Shown here: piece after piece, positions 1 to 9,072 of the stretch
Numbering within the stretch: position 1 is the first letter of the stretch
How the letters are laid out: each line of letters begins with the position of its first letter
Assembly (NCBI RefSeq): GCF_050717635.1
Contig: NZ_JBOITO010000030.1
Location: 186,001 to 250,000, forward strand
Reading direction: 5' to 3'
DNA: 64,000 nt
Source of the DNA: Clostridium_AD sp050717635
GTDB taxonomy: Bacteria > Bacillota > Clostridia > Clostridiales > Clostridiaceae
Position numbers and translations under genes: made by a program
Notes under the pieces: model-generated
Databases searched by the model: none
The model's input: the letters and a program-made list of their open reading frames with translations, nothing else
What the model was told of the DNA's origin: nothing

Positions 1-347
1 TGTGGCTTTTTCTTCCCATTTCCATAAATGTCTTGATCAACTGTAAACTCAAGACTAACTAATGCGTCATAAATCTTTTCATTTACTTCTAATAATGACG
101 CCCCTAAATTCTCTGGTCTTGTCAAGAACCGAACTGCCTTATTAATATTAAGGTCATCTATCCACGGATTAAGTCTTTTTAATGACTTTTCAAGACGTTT
201 ATTCAAAATAACTTCAGTCAAAGAATCTCTTTCTCCTAAGTCTGAAGTAAGTTCCTTACCATGAACAAATTTATAGTTTAATTTTTCAATAATATATTTT
301 ACAGCAGGTTCTTCTACTAATGTTTCTTCATTCCCCAAATTGCCCAT
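1..347 (-). CDS. hsdR: Type I restriction endonuclease subunit R, N-terminal fragment
   Basis: This is the first ~115 residues of HsdR, the ATP-dependent translocase and nuclease subunit of a type I restriction system; the rest lies beyond the left edge. I read it directly from the minus strand: an ATG at 345-347 follows a GGGGGTG ribosome site. The protein contains EEPAVKYI, KFVHGKEL and LEKSLKRLNPW, the usual opening of the HsdR nuclease domain (PF04313). The catalytic and helicase motifs are not in the window, so it cannot be judged whether the gene is intact. It is the last gene of the hsdM-hsdS-hsdR series, separated from hsdS by a decayed gene. Confidence 0.85.
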   Translation of the reverse strand, partial: MGNLGNEETLVEEPAVKYIIEKLNYKFVHGKELTSDLGERDSLTEVILNKRLEKSLKRLNPWIDDLNINKAVRFLTRPENLGASLLEVNEKIYDALVSLEFTVDQDIYGNGKKKP

Positions 348-363
348 CTATCTCACCCCCATA

Positions 364-625
364 CTAAATAATACTTTTCCACATCATAGTTTCTATTTGA
401 GATCCATCAAACTCTATTTTTCTTATTTTAAATTCATTATTTAATTTTTCTTTAATCTAATCCATAAAATTTTCTCCCAATTATATTTTATACCTGGGAG
501 CCGAAGACCAAAATATTTTATTTCTTCTTACCCAATATTGAACAATAGCTTAATCAAACATTTTGCATATTTACTATTCTTACTACTATGACTTATAAAA
601 ACCCCATCTATTGGTTTACCCTAAC
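364..625 (-). pseudogene. Decayed TIR-domain protein gene between hsdS and hsdR
   Basis: On the minus strand, ~607-550 reads VFISHSSKNSKYAKCLIKLL-FNIG and then a stop. After a one-base frame change (~535-430) it reads IFWSSAPRYKI-stop-LGENF, MD-stop-IKEKLNNEF and then DGSQIETMMW, ending at a stop at 364-366. Together these follow the order of bacterial TIR-domain proteins, which have FISHSSKD near the start, then IFCSS-PGYGIPLGENIYD-I. At least three in-frame stops and one frameshift break it, and no start codon with a ribosome site is evident. The family is an inference from motif memory. TIR proteins are often NAD-degrading defence effectors, so this may be a lost accessory gene of the type I locus. 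It also fills the 287-bp gap between hsdS and hsdR. Confidence 0.6.
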
Positions 626-634
626 TTTCAATCG

Positions 635-1894
635 TTAAATCGTCCTTATCTTTCCGGTTAAAAGTTTCTGCATAAGTCCTTGTTTTAGTTGTTGAATTTT
701 TTCTTTTTTTAATTCGTATTCGTCTATCTTTTCATCTACAGAAGCTAAAATCACAGCTATACGTTTTTGTTCAGATATGTTTGGTAGTGGTATCTCTGTT
801 AACCCAACAATACTAGTATTTATATTAGCTTGTGTCCCAGTTTGACCTTTCCTTTTAAAACTATCTTCATGATTAACTAAAAAATAATACAAAAATTCTA
901 CATTTAGTCTTTCATTATTTAATTCAGAAAAATGAACAAATCCATCGTGTATACATGCCTCCATTTTAAGAATAATTGGTTTACCGACTGTTGCACATAT
1001 ACTCATAATCAAGTCATCCTTTTTAACTAATCTACTTTTTTCAATACCATCGTTTGACAAATACTGTTGTGTTTCTGATAAATATTTTTTGGTTCTGGAT
1101 ACATCAGAAATCCTAATCCATCCAACATTTTTATCTTGACTAAACCATTTTGTATCCTTTATTGGCCGTGGCGAAGCTCCTCTTTTTATATTTGATAAAT
1201 CCTTTAACTGCTTCACTTCCCACTTCATAGGAATTACCCCTACTTCAGTTTCCTTAAACTCTGTATGACCAATTCCTTTTGTAAGAAGACTCAGCATAAG
1301 TCCTTTTTTAAGCTTTTTTGTCTTTTCTATTAAACTTACTGTTTGTTCAATTCGACTGTCAACTGTTGAAAGAATATCTGCTATTTTTTGTTGTTCATAA
1401 ATAGGAGGAATAGCAATAGGTGTTTTTCTTAATGTTTCCAATGAAAGATTTTTAATAGTTGATCCAGTTAATTCCTTATAAAAATATTGCTGAACTTTTT
1501 TATTATTTAATGTATGAAAAATATAATTTTTGTTTACTATACTCTTCAATTTAGCGTATCCACAACTCTTTCCCAATACAATTTTTTCGGAATTATAGTA
1601 TGCTAAATTACCTATCGTTCCATTTAAAGATATGAATACGGTACTATTTGTTAGTTCTTTTTTATATTTTAAAAACTGTTCCATATCTACTTTTTTCGTT
1701 TCATTTGAAAATATAATATTTCCATTAGACAAGTTATTGCCATTTATAAAATAGTAATCACCACTTTCACTGTATTTAGGTGTACCATGTAACCCATCAC
1801 CGATTTTCCAAGAAATATCCTGCAAACTATTTATTTCCCACTCAACAGGTATCTCACCCAATTCTGTTATCTTATATCCTTCTCTCATATTCAT
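635..1894 (-). CDS. hsdS: Type I restriction system specificity subunit S
   Basis: HsdS recognises the bipartite DNA target of the type I methylase/restriction complex. The ~420-residue protein has the standard two-part build: target-recognition domain 1 (about 15-165), a coiled-coil spacer (EQQKIADILSTVDSRIEQ, about 167-215), a second recognition domain starting at PMKWEVKQL, and a final coiled coil (EQKRIAVILASVDEKI). Each half begins with the typical GxIPxxWE-like motif (GEIPVEWE, GVIPMKWE). It follows hsdM after a few bases. Start choice is uncertain: GTG at 1895-1897, ATG at 1892-1894 or ATG at 1886-1888 all lie downstream of AGGTAGGTG. Both recognition domains look intact. Confidence 0.92.
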   Translation of the reverse strand: MNMREGYKITELGEIPVEWEINSLQDISWKIGDGLHGTPKYSESGDYYFINGNNLSNGNIIFSNETKKVDMEQFLKYKKELTNSTVFISLNGTIGNLAYYNSEKIVLGKSCGYAKLKSIVNKNYIFHTLNNKKVQQYFYKELTGSTIKNLSLETLRKTPIAIPPIYEQQKIADILSTVDSRIEQTVSLIEKTKKLKKGLMLSLLTKGIGHTEFKETEVGVIPMKWEVKQLKDLSNIKRGASPRPIKDTKWFSQDKNVGWIRISDVSRTKKYLSETQQYLSNDGIEKSRLVKKDDLIMSICATVGKPIILKMEACIHDGFVHFSELNNERLNVEFLYYFLVNHEDSFKRKGQTGTQANINTSIVGLTEIPLPNISEQKRIAVILASVDEKIDEYELKKEKIQQLKQGLMQKLLTGKIRTI

Positions 1895-1901
1895 CACCTA
1901 C

Positions 1902-3419
1902 CTATATCCCTTCAAAGCCCAATTCAACTAAATACTCATTAAGCCTTTTTTCAGTTTCATCACTTTTCTCTTTTAATTCTTTTATCTCTTCAATCACAGC
2001 TTCAATATCAATTTCAACTTCCGCTTCACTTCTATCTACATATCTGCTTATATTGAGGTTATACTCATTTTCTTTAATAGTAGAAATACTTACTACATTG
2101 GCATACTTTTCTACATCTGTATATTCATCAAAAACCTTAACTATTTTATCTATATCTTCGTCTCTTAATCTATTCTTATTACCATCCTTAACAAACCCTT
2201 GACTACTATCTATAAATAAAACTGTCTCTTTTCTATCAATGGGCTTATTCTTATTAATTACTAAAATTGCTGCCGGAATACTTGTTCCATAAAATATATT
2301 AGAAGGTAAACCAATAACCGCTTCAATTAAATCATCTTTTAAAAATCCTTCTCTTATCTTTCCTTCAGCTCCACTTCTAAACAAAACTCCATGAGGTACA
2401 ACACTTGCCATTTTACCTTTAGAATTTAAACTTGCTACCATATGAGATACAAATGCTAAGTCTCCATAGGATTTCGGTGGTATTCCATAAGGAAATCTAT
2501 GGTATTGGTCAGCATTTGCTTCCTCTAAACCCCAATTACTCAAACTAAATGGTGGATTAGCTAAAACCTTATCAAATGTCTTTAAAGCCCCACCTTCAGT
2601 ATGCATTGGTGTTCTGATTGTATCGCCCTTCTTAATATCTGCTCCTGTAGCATTATGAAATAACATATTCATTTTACAGATGGCCCACGTTGAAAGGTTT
2701 ATTTCTTGTCCGAATAGGGATATATTTTTAGTATTTCCATTATGTTCTTTTATGTATTTTATTGATTGAATCAGCATACCACCAGATCCTGATGTTGGGT
2801 CGTAGACTCTATCTCCTTCTTGTGGTTTTAGCACATTTACCATAATATTTACTATTTGGGTAGGAGTGTAAAATTCTCCACCCTTTTTTCCGCCTTCATC
2901 TGCAAATGTTTTTATTAGATATTGATAAGCATCACCCAAAATATCTTGGCTTACTAGATTGCTATCAGCCAAGCAAATATCGTCTAACAGCAATAATAGC
3001 TGCGAAAGTTTCTTATCAGGCACACGTTCTTTATCATTATAATTAGCTGTAGTAAGTACCCCTATAAGTTCTGAATTTTTAGGTTCATCCTCAAGAGATT
3101 TAAATGCCTTATCAAGTTCTGGTCCTATATTTAAATTTAGATTCTTTAATTTTTCCCATCTCGCCTGTTCTGGCACAAAAAATGTCTCATAGACTGATGG
3201 GTCCTCAATAATAATATTGACCTCTTCAACTTCCATCCCTTGCTCTATAAATTCTTTTTTTCTATCTTCTCTTTCTTCCTCAAATTCATCATTTAATCTT
3301 TTTAAAAATAGTAGTCCGAATATGTAGTCTTTGTATTGACTTGCGTCTAATTCGCCTCTTAATATATCTGCGGCTGACCATAATACATTCTCCAATTTCT
3401 GTAATGTTAGTTTTTCCAT
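1902..3419 (-). CDS. hsdM: Type I restriction system DNA adenine methyltransferase subunit M
   Basis: HsdM transfers a methyl group from S-adenosylmethionine to the N6 of adenine in the target chosen by HsdS. The 505-residue protein has the N-terminal helical HsdM domain (about 5-150), the AdoMet-binding motif I DPTSGSGG (207-214), the catalytic NPPF motif (288-291), and GGEFYTPTQIV just before motif I, which is typical of the N6_Mtase family (PF02384). The C-terminus is a charged helix that likely contacts HsdS. Length is normal. An AGAGGAG ribosome site precedes the ATG at 3417-3419. It is the first gene of the locus. Confidence 0.95.
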   Translation of the reverse strand: MEKLTLQKLENVLWSAADILRGELDASQYKDYIFGLLFLKRLNDEFEEEREDRKKEFIEQGMEVEEVNIIIEDPSVYETFFVPEQARWEKLKNLNLNIGPELDKAFKSLEDEPKNSELIGVLTTANYNDKERVPDKKLSQLLLLLDDICLADSNLVSQDILGDAYQYLIKTFADEGGKKGGEFYTPTQIVNIMVNVLKPQEGDRVYDPTSGSGGMLIQSIKYIKEHNGNTKNISLFGQEINLSTWAICKMNMLFHNATGADIKKGDTIRTPMHTEGGALKTFDKVLANPPFSLSNWGLEEANADQYHRFPYGIPPKSYGDLAFVSHMVASLNSKGKMASVVPHGVLFRSGAEGKIREGFLKDDLIEAVIGLPSNIFYGTSIPAAILVINKNKPIDRKETVLFIDSSQGFVKDGNKNRLRDEDIDKIVKVFDEYTDVEKYANVVSISTIKENEYNLNISRYVDRSEAEVEIDIEAVIEEIKELKEKSDETEKRLNEYLVELGFEGI

Positions 3420-3558
3420 TTGTATGCTCCTCTAATCTGTATTTTCCTATACTTTTAATATTCTATTTTTTTAAATAATAACCTTTTTAAATATATAATT
3501 TTTCAACTATTTCAGTTTTATTATAACATTTATAATAATATCGTTTAATTTCAACAAA

Positions 3559-3604
3559 AGCACCTCCAAATGTATATAATTCTCACATACATTTGAAAGT
3601 GCTA
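3559..3604 (-). terminator. Hairpin terminator downstream of yebC
   Basis: A long imperfect inverted repeat (AGCACCTCCAAATGTAT paired with ATACATTTGAAAGTGCT) lies between yebC and hsdM. Read on the minus strand, it is followed by TTTTGTTG. It probably ends yebC transcription before the restriction locus. Confidence 0.6.
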
Positions 3605-3683
3605 TTTATAATCAAGAATCAGTGAAACCACGTATATCATTACAATTCTCATTTCCTAAAAACTGTGAAACCGTTGACATCCT

Positions 3684-4421
3684 TTATCCCTCAAATTCCT
3701 CTGGGAATTCTGCATTATGATACACATCTTGCACATCGTCATCATCTTCAAGCATATCTATAAGTGCTTGCACTTTAGCTGCACCTTCCATGCTAACAGG
3801 TGTCATATTATCTGGTATCATTGTAATCGCTGAAGAAACGAATTCAAAACCCGCTGTTTCTAACGTTTCTCTTACTGCTCCAAAGTTTTCTACAGTTGTA
3901 ATGATTTCAAACATTTCTTCCTCTGCGTTAAAATCTTCTGCACCTGCTTCTAGAGCTAACATCATAATTTCATCTTCGTCCATATCTGCTGTTCTCTCTA
4001 TGATGATTTGTCCTTTTTTAGCAAACATCCAGTGTACACATCCGTTTGCCCCCATATTTCCACCGTGCCTATCGAAAGCATGTCTTACAGTTGCTACACT
4101 TCTATTTTTTTTATCTGTTAATGTGTTAACTACTACAGCAACACCTTCTGCGGCATAACCTTCATAAACTATTTCTTCGTAGTTTATGTCATTAAGTTCC
4201 CCAGAACCTTTTTTTATTGCCCTAGTTATTGTATCTGCAGGCATATTACTATATTTAGCTTTTGCAACTACATCTCTAAGTTTAGCATTAAGCTCCAAGC
4301 TAGCTCCGCCTTTAGCTGCCATTATTAATTCTTTACCTATTTTTGTAAATATTTTACCTCTTTTAGAATCAATTTTACCCTTTCTAGCTTGTATGTTCTT
4401 CCATTTTGAGTGTCCCGACAT
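3684..4421 (-). CDS. yebC: YebC/PmpR family translation/transcription factor
   Basis: A member of the widespread YebC family (PF01709), DNA-binding-like proteins recently linked to easing ribosome stalling at proline stretches, and in some bacteria described as transcription regulators. The 245-residue protein starts with the family signature MSGHSKWKNIQARKG. It contains YEGYAAEGVAVVV and the acidic tail EDDDDVQDVYHNAEFPE. Length and domain order are normal. An AGGAGG-type ribosome site lies before the ATG. It stands alone, with a hairpin terminator downstream. Confidence 0.95.
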   Translation of the reverse strand: MSGHSKWKNIQARKGKIDSKRGKIFTKIGKELIMAAKGGASLELNAKLRDVVAKAKYSNMPADTITRAIKKGSGELNDINYEEIVYEGYAAEGVAVVVNTLTDKKNRSVATVRHAFDRHGGNMGANGCVHWMFAKKGQIIIERTADMDEDEIMMLALEAGAEDFNAEEEMFEIITTVENFGAVRETLETAGFEFVSSAITMIPDNMTPVSMEGAAKVQALIDMLEDDDDVQDVYHNAEFPEEFEG

Positions 4422-4602
4422 TTAAAATTCCTCCTAGCTTACTATTTGATGTTTTAAATATTCCTAACCGAGCCTAATATATAGCAATACTTCATGAATT
4501 AGTTATAAGTACATTACATTCCCATTATATCATCGAATAAGGCACTTTTCAAATAGAAAATAAAGTATTTATAACTTTTCTTAAAGACACTAAATCCCTC
4601 TA

Positions 4603-5244
4603 CTACTGGTACAATCTGTGTTCTAATTTAAAATACATTTTAGCTTCGTCTTCTTCAAAAATTGCTTTTCCCGAGCTGATTCCAGTTATTTTAGATTTTA
4701 ATTCATCTAAATTACTAAACTCACAGTATATTTTGATTTTCACTGTATCAGTATAATCTATGTGTTCTATATGAGTATTATTTTCCGCGCATACGTGTTG
4801 CATTTTGCCAAGTAAATCATACTGGATAACGATTTTTATACAAACACCTTTAACCTTTTCCACTATTCCAGCCTCTTTTATAGCTAGAGATGTGCCTTTA
4901 GAATATGCTCTTGCCAGACCCCCAGTTCCAAGAAGAATCCCTCCAAAATACCTTGTAACTACTACTGCTACATCTGTAATATCATTCTTTTTTAAAACTT
5001 CTAACATAGGAATACCCCCTGTACCTTGTGGTTCCCCATCATCACTATATCTTTGTATATTTCTATTTTCACCAATTATATAAGCATAAACATTATGCCT
5101 CGCTTGTTTGTGTTTGTTTTTAACTTCTTGCACAAACTCCTTAGCTTCATCTTCATTTTCAACTCTTTTACCATGCCCAATAAAAACAGATTTTTTCTCT
5201 TTAAATTCAGCAGTTGCTTCATCTTTTATTGTAAAATAACTCAT
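4603..5244 (-). CDS. YigZ/IMPACT family protein
   Basis: A YigZ (UPF0029/IMPACT) family protein of about 213 residues. The N-terminal half carries the family signature RYSDDGEPQGTGGIPMLEVL and VVVTRYFGGILLGTGGL; the C-terminal domain is ferredoxin-like (DUF1949). The biochemical role is not well settled; eukaryotic IMPACT proteins affect translation control. I chose the ATG at 5242-5244 (MSYFTIKDEA) because GGAGA lies 7 bases upstream; a reading frame continues to 5277 but adds residues absent from relatives. It is last in a run of three close minus-strand genes (MocR regulator, HEAT protein, YigZ), so they may be co-transcribed. Confidence 0.88.
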   Translation of the reverse strand: MSYFTIKDEATAEFKEKKSVFIGHGKRVENEDEAKEFVQEVKNKHKQARHNVYAYIIGENRNIQRYSDDGEPQGTGGIPMLEVLKKNDITDVAVVVTRYFGGILLGTGGLARAYSKGTSLAIKEAGIVEKVKGVCIKIVIQYDLLGKMQHVCAENNTHIEHIDYTDTVKIKIYCEFSNLDELKSKITGISSGKAIFEEDEAKMYFKLEHRLYQ

Positions 5245-5295
5245 TCTAATTCTCCAATCTATCACTAAATGTTCCACTCAAATTTCTATATAGCC

Positions 5296-5955
5296 CTATA
5301 GCTCATCCATTAATAATAAAAACTTCTCTGCAGCATCAATTATGTATTTTTTATCAGTGTTATCATGAATATACTTTATTTTTATAATAGCTTTTTCACT
5401 TTTTATTTTACCTAAAGATTTTATCGCATAACTTATCACTTGTGGATTCTCATCCCCAAGAGCTCTAAGCAGTGCACCTTCAGCTCTAATGTCTCCAATT
5501 TTCCCCATGGCTGAAACTGCCATCCTTCGTACATTTATGAATTTATAAACAGATGCTTTAATTAAAATATCTATACAAGATATTTCTTTTAATTCACCTA
5601 AAATCCAAACTGCCGCTTCTTTGTCTTTTGGCATCATATCGGTATAACTAGTTTTTATTAACTCCACTAGTTTATTCTTATTATCCTCTAGGAGTGAATT
5701 CAAGAAATAAATTTTATCTTCTTTCCCAGCTTTAGCAATACTCATAAAAAGTTCTGAAGGGTCATTACTCTTAGCTAAAAATCTATATTTTATCTTACCA
5801 TCAATTATGTGTTTTTGCACAATAGAATTATCCAAATTTCTTATTTTACATATAGATTCCATACTTTTACCTTCTAAAAACAAAAAATAAGATATTTCAC
5901 CCTCAGAATAGTTACTAATACACTGCCAGTCAATGTTAATCAATCCCTTTTTCAA
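5296..5955 (-). CDS. HEAT-repeat domain protein
   Basis: A 219-residue soluble protein. The N-terminal ~65 residues (NYSEGEISYFLFLEGKSMESICKI) look like a small helical domain. From about residue 85 onward there are helical repeats with the HEAT/PBS-lyase pattern, for example KEAAVWILGELKE, NVRRMAVSAMGKIGDIRAEGALLRALGDENPQVISYAIKSLGKI (stated in parts). Such repeats usually act as protein-binding scaffolds. No catalytic motif, signal peptide or membrane segment is visible. The gene starts 12 bases after the MocR gene ends, so the two are probably one transcript. The specific role is unknown. Confidence 0.75.
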   Translation of the reverse strand: MKKGLINIDWQCISNYSEGEISYFLFLEGKSMESICKIRNLDNSIVQKHIIDGKIKYRFLAKSNDPSELFMSIAKAGKEDKIYFLNSLLEDNKNKLVELIKTSYTDMMPKDKEAAVWILGELKEISCIDILIKASVYKFINVRRMAVSAMGKIGDIRAEGALLRALGDENPQVISYAIKSLGKIKSEKAIIKIKYIHDNTDKKYIIDAAEKFLLLMDEL

Positions 5956-5967
5956 AAGTCTCTCACC

Positions 5968-7392
5968 CTACCTTGTAACTTTTTTTTGATTTCCACGTAA
6001 TATCTCTGAGACAATTTTAATGCCTTCTTCTATTTTAGGTTTACTTATTTCTGAAAAACTGAGCCTAAAATAATTATTACCCTCTTCCGCCTTTTTATAA
6101 AATAATACCCCTGGAGTAATTAAAACATTCCTGTTTTTGCAGCTATAAAATAGTTCCATGGAATTCATCTTCAAATTATCAGCAATTTTAAAGTAAAAAT
6201 AAATCCCTCCTTCAGGAGTATAATAAGTAACTATATTACGGAAATACACTTCAATGCAATTCAGCATAAATTCATATTTATTTTTATAGGCCACATTAAG
6301 ATAGTTCATGTGCTCTCTCCAAAGATCCTTATTTATATACAAATCTAGAGCTCTCTGCATAAGACTTGAAGTTGATATATCGGAGTTGATTTTTGAATTC
6401 TGAATTTGCTCCTTGTGTATCTCTGGTGATATCATATATCCTAGTCTTATTCCTGGAAGAAATAGTTTTGAAAAACTTTTTATATAAATAACTCTATCAT
6501 TTACATCTAAACTCTTAAAACTCTTATATTCCTTGTCATCATATATTAATTCAGATAAATAGTCATCTTCAACAATATAAAAGTTATATTGCTCTGCAAG
6601 ATCTAATATTTTAAGTTTTTTTGCAAGGCTATAAGTTGCTCCTGTAGGATTTTGAAAATAGCTCATGGCATAAAAACATTTTATCCTATTCTTTTTTAGT
6701 ATTTCTTCAAACCCATGTAAATCTATACCATCCTCAAGGATATCAACTTCAAATATATTAGCCCTTCTCCACTTAAAAACCGTTAGAGCACCGCTATAAG
6801 TGGGCTTTTCTACAATTACATTATCATGAACATTTATTATAGATTTTGACACTATATCAATGCCTTGCTGTGCACCTGAAATTATTAATATATCTTCATT
6901 ACTTACCTTACCATCCCAAAAAAATTTACTTATACTATTTCTTAGTCCCTCGTATCCTAGAGATTCCTTGTAGGCAAACGCCTGTGCACCATCTCTATCT
7001 AACACTTCATTTAATACATCTTTAAATACTGTTACAGGAAAAAATTCACTGCTGGTGATTTCGCCAGTAAAATCTACATATTTTTCAAGTTGTTCTCCAG
7101 ATATTTTTTTTAATGTATTCGAATATTCTTTTCTAAACCTTAAATTAGTTTCTCTTTTTTTTGCGTAAGTTCCACTGCCCATCTTTTGATATGCATACCC
7201 TTCTGCTTCAAGCTTTTTATAAGCGTTTACTATGGTAACCTCATTAACCATGAGCATTTTTGCTAATTTCCTAATGGACGGTAATTTTTCACCATCCTCC
7301 ACGTTATTCTCATCAATCATCTTTTTTATATGCTTTGATATTTCTATGTATTTAGAAAATTCCGGGTTAAATTCAAGTTCATACTTTTGCAT
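5968..7392 (-). CDS. MocR/PdxR-type GntR regulator with aminotransferase domain
   Basis: A 474-residue fusion of a GntR winged-helix domain (about 10-78, with PSIRKLAKMLMVNEVTIVNAYKKLE) to a class I aminotransferase-like domain (about 110-470). The PLP-binding lysine is K309 in SFSKLFLPGIRLGY, and the pyridine-ring aspartate is in VEDDY (about 275-279). Proteins of this family (MocR, PdxR, GabR) sense a PLP adduct and control vitamin B6, GABA or related genes. The target here is unknown. It is first of a probable three-gene unit with the HEAT and YigZ genes; no pdxST or gabT homologue adjoins. Simple aminotransferase activity is a less likely alternative. Confidence 0.88.
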   Translation of the reverse strand: MQKYELEFNPEFSKYIEISKHIKKMIDENNVEDGEKLPSIRKLAKMLMVNEVTIVNAYKKLEAEGYAYQKMGSGTYAKKRETNLRFRKEYSNTLKKISGEQLEKYVDFTGEITSSEFFPVTVFKDVLNEVLDRDGAQAFAYKESLGYEGLRNSISKFFWDGKVSNEDILIISGAQQGIDIVSKSIINVHDNVIVEKPTYSGALTVFKWRRANIFEVDILEDGIDLHGFEEILKKNRIKCFYAMSYFQNPTGATYSLAKKLKILDLAEQYNFYIVEDDYLSELIYDDKEYKSFKSLDVNDRVIYIKSFSKLFLPGIRLGYMISPEIHKEQIQNSKINSDISTSSLMQRALDLYINKDLWREHMNYLNVAYKNKYEFMLNCIEVYFRNIVTYYTPEGGIYFYFKIADNLKMNSMELFYSCKNRNVLITPGVLFYKKAEEGNNYFRLSFSEISKPKIEEGIKIVSEILRGNQKKVTR

Positions 7393-7418
7393 ATTGCCCC
7401 CTGTTTATCTGAAAAATA

Positions 7419-8315
7419 TTATATAAAATAAACATTTTGTTTAAACAAGATTTTATCATTGTCCATCTTGAAATCTCTAGTTTCCTTTTTAATAATATGT
7501 CTTTCCCAGAGTTTGCTAAGAAGTTCTTCCATATCTATATCAAAATCCACAAATAAGTCTTCAGCCATAATTTCTTCGGAACTTAAAAATTTATCTTTTT
7601 CTCTCATATAGTTTAAAAGCAAGTTACAATTACTTTTTAAATTTATGTTTATGCTTTGCTCTAAAAATGTCATTGTTTCCTGAATTGTCTCTTCTATATT
7701 TGATTTTTCAAAAAACAATTTATCAACACATTGTTTAAACTCATCATTTAAGTTTAAAGCCATTGCCATAACATCCTTACTAATCATATATCCTGCTGAA
7801 TTAATATATAGTCTTGAATACTTTTCAATACATCTTATAGCAGTACTATAGGCAGTATATATACCATTGCTGGATAAATATTTTTTACACACTCCCATAT
7901 CTTTTAAGAGTTTGCCTAAAAAATACATCCCCCATCGTTCACGATCAACATCTGGGAAAAATCTACCACCGTCATACCTTACTGTTATATCCATATCTTT
8001 TGAAAATACTAACTTTGAAGATGAGAAAATTCTATGCATATATCCGCCTTTTAAATTATCAGAATAAATTTGTATGAATTCCTCCTTACCCATAAGTTTA
8101 ATATGTACAGGAACACCTTTTTCTTCAGTATGTATATTCCTAATTTCATCAGTTTTTTGCTTAACAATTACGAAAAGATCAATATCTGATTCTTCCCATA
8201 AGTCACCTGTTACCATACTTCCAAAAACCATCACCGATAGAACGGACTCATCAATTTTTATCCTATCTACTACACTATTAAAGGCTTTTTGATATTGTAA
8301 AATAGTTTTAGTCAT
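7419..8315 (-). CDS. Minimal nucleotidyltransferase-fold protein
   Basis: A 298-residue protein with an N-terminal nucleotidyltransferase domain. It shows GS at residues 32-33 and the metal-binding pair in ESDIDLFVIV (D44 and D46), giving the GSx10-11DxD pattern of MNT and aminoglycoside nucleotidyltransferase-like enzymes. The remaining ~180 residues are helical, probably a substrate or partner domain. The family transfers NMP to small molecules or proteins; the substrate here is unknown. It lies just upstream of the MocR gene with a short gap. It is not evidently paired with a HEPN antitoxin-type partner. Confidence 0.75.
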   Translation of the reverse strand: MTKTILQYQKAFNSVVDRIKIDESVLSVMVFGSMVTGDLWEESDIDLFVIVKQKTDEIRNIHTEEKGVPVHIKLMGKEEFIQIYSDNLKGGYMHRIFSSSKLVFSKDMDITVRYDGGRFFPDVDRERWGMYFLGKLLKDMGVCKKYLSSNGIYTAYSTAIRCIEKYSRLYINSAGYMISKDVMAMALNLNDEFKQCVDKLFFEKSNIEETIQETMTFLEQSININLKSNCNLLLNYMREKDKFLSSEEIMAEDLFVDFDIDMEELLSKLWERHIIKKETRDFKMDNDKILFKQNVYFI

Positions 8316-8378
8316 TTCAATCCCCCCCAGATTTTTATTTCTTTATCCACGATTATACCATAATTCTTTAGATTATAA

Positions 8379-8419
8379 AATAAAGAGAATCAAGTTAAAA
8401 TAAACCTGTTCTCTTTATT
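8379..8419 (-). terminator. Hairpin terminator downstream of the orphan 173-residue gene
   Basis: Inverted repeat AATAAAGAGAA / TTCTCTTTATT with a 19-base loop. On the minus strand it is followed by TTATAATC and lies 10 bases beyond the stop of the gene at 8429. Confidence 0.5.
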
Positions 8420-8428
8420 ATTATGTTA

Positions 8429-8950
8429 CTATTTGCAATCACACTTTGCTAGTTTAATCAAGTTATCGATTTTACATTTTAATACTTTAATTAAATCTCC
8501 GGCTATATCATCAATACTATCCGTTAAATCTAGCGCCTGTTTTATGTTTGATGTATGGCCAAAATTCGTACTTGCAATATTACTTGCAGTGTTCGAAAAA
8601 TTATTAGATGCAAATGATAGAACAGTTAAAGTGTCTATTAATGGTCTCACATCATTTTCAAAATATGCCCTTTCTCTAAAATCTAGTTGTAATCTATCTA
8701 ATTCAAATCTTAAAATATTCATATTTAAAACTTTATCTGCCAATGAATTAATACTACAATCATCAGTGGAACCAGTTACTCCAGCAGCGCCAGATATTGT
8801 CTCATTTACAGAAGAACCTAGCGGGAGGTTCTTTAATTGCTCATAAATAATATCTAGGATTCTTTTTTCACTGTAATTATTCACATCATCTTGTGCTGAT
8901 TTTTTATCTACTTTGTTGCCATTACCTGAATTTGGTTTTTCCTCTTTCAT
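8429..8950 (-). CDS. Hypothetical protein, 173 residues, Cys-ending
   Basis: I do not recognise this protein. It begins with a hydrophilic, probably disordered segment (MKEEKPNSGNGNKVDKKS), has a Gly/Ser-rich stretch (ETISGAAGVTGSTDD, about 54-68), then helical segments rich in Asn and Asp, and ends in KLAKCDCK. There is no signal peptide or membrane helix. Coding is supported by its length, the absence of stops, its own terminator and acceptable codon use. It stands alone between hflX and the nucleotidyltransferase. A spore-associated or coat-like protein would fit the size and Cys tail, but that is only a guess. Confidence 0.65.
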   Translation of the reverse strand: MKEEKPNSGNGNKVDKKSAQDDVNNYSEKRILDIIYEQLKNLPLGSSVNETISGAAGVTGSTDDCSINSLADKVLNMNILRFELDRLQLDFRERAYFENDVRPLIDTLTVLSFASNNFSNTASNIASTNFGHTSNIKQALDLTDSIDDIAGDLIKVLKCKIDNLIKLAKCDCK

Positions 8951-9072
8951 ATCTACTCCTAAATCCTAAGATAAGTACTATAGATTTACTGAACATCTTA
9001 TATAATTATATAATCATTTAGTGTCTTTTATTACACATATGATTATTTTTTAATTATTAATAGCAGTTCAAG

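Noticed and set aside
9021..9053. Terminator after hflX
   Set aside because: AATCA and GTGT arms pair only weakly, and the T-tract is on the wrong side for hflX.
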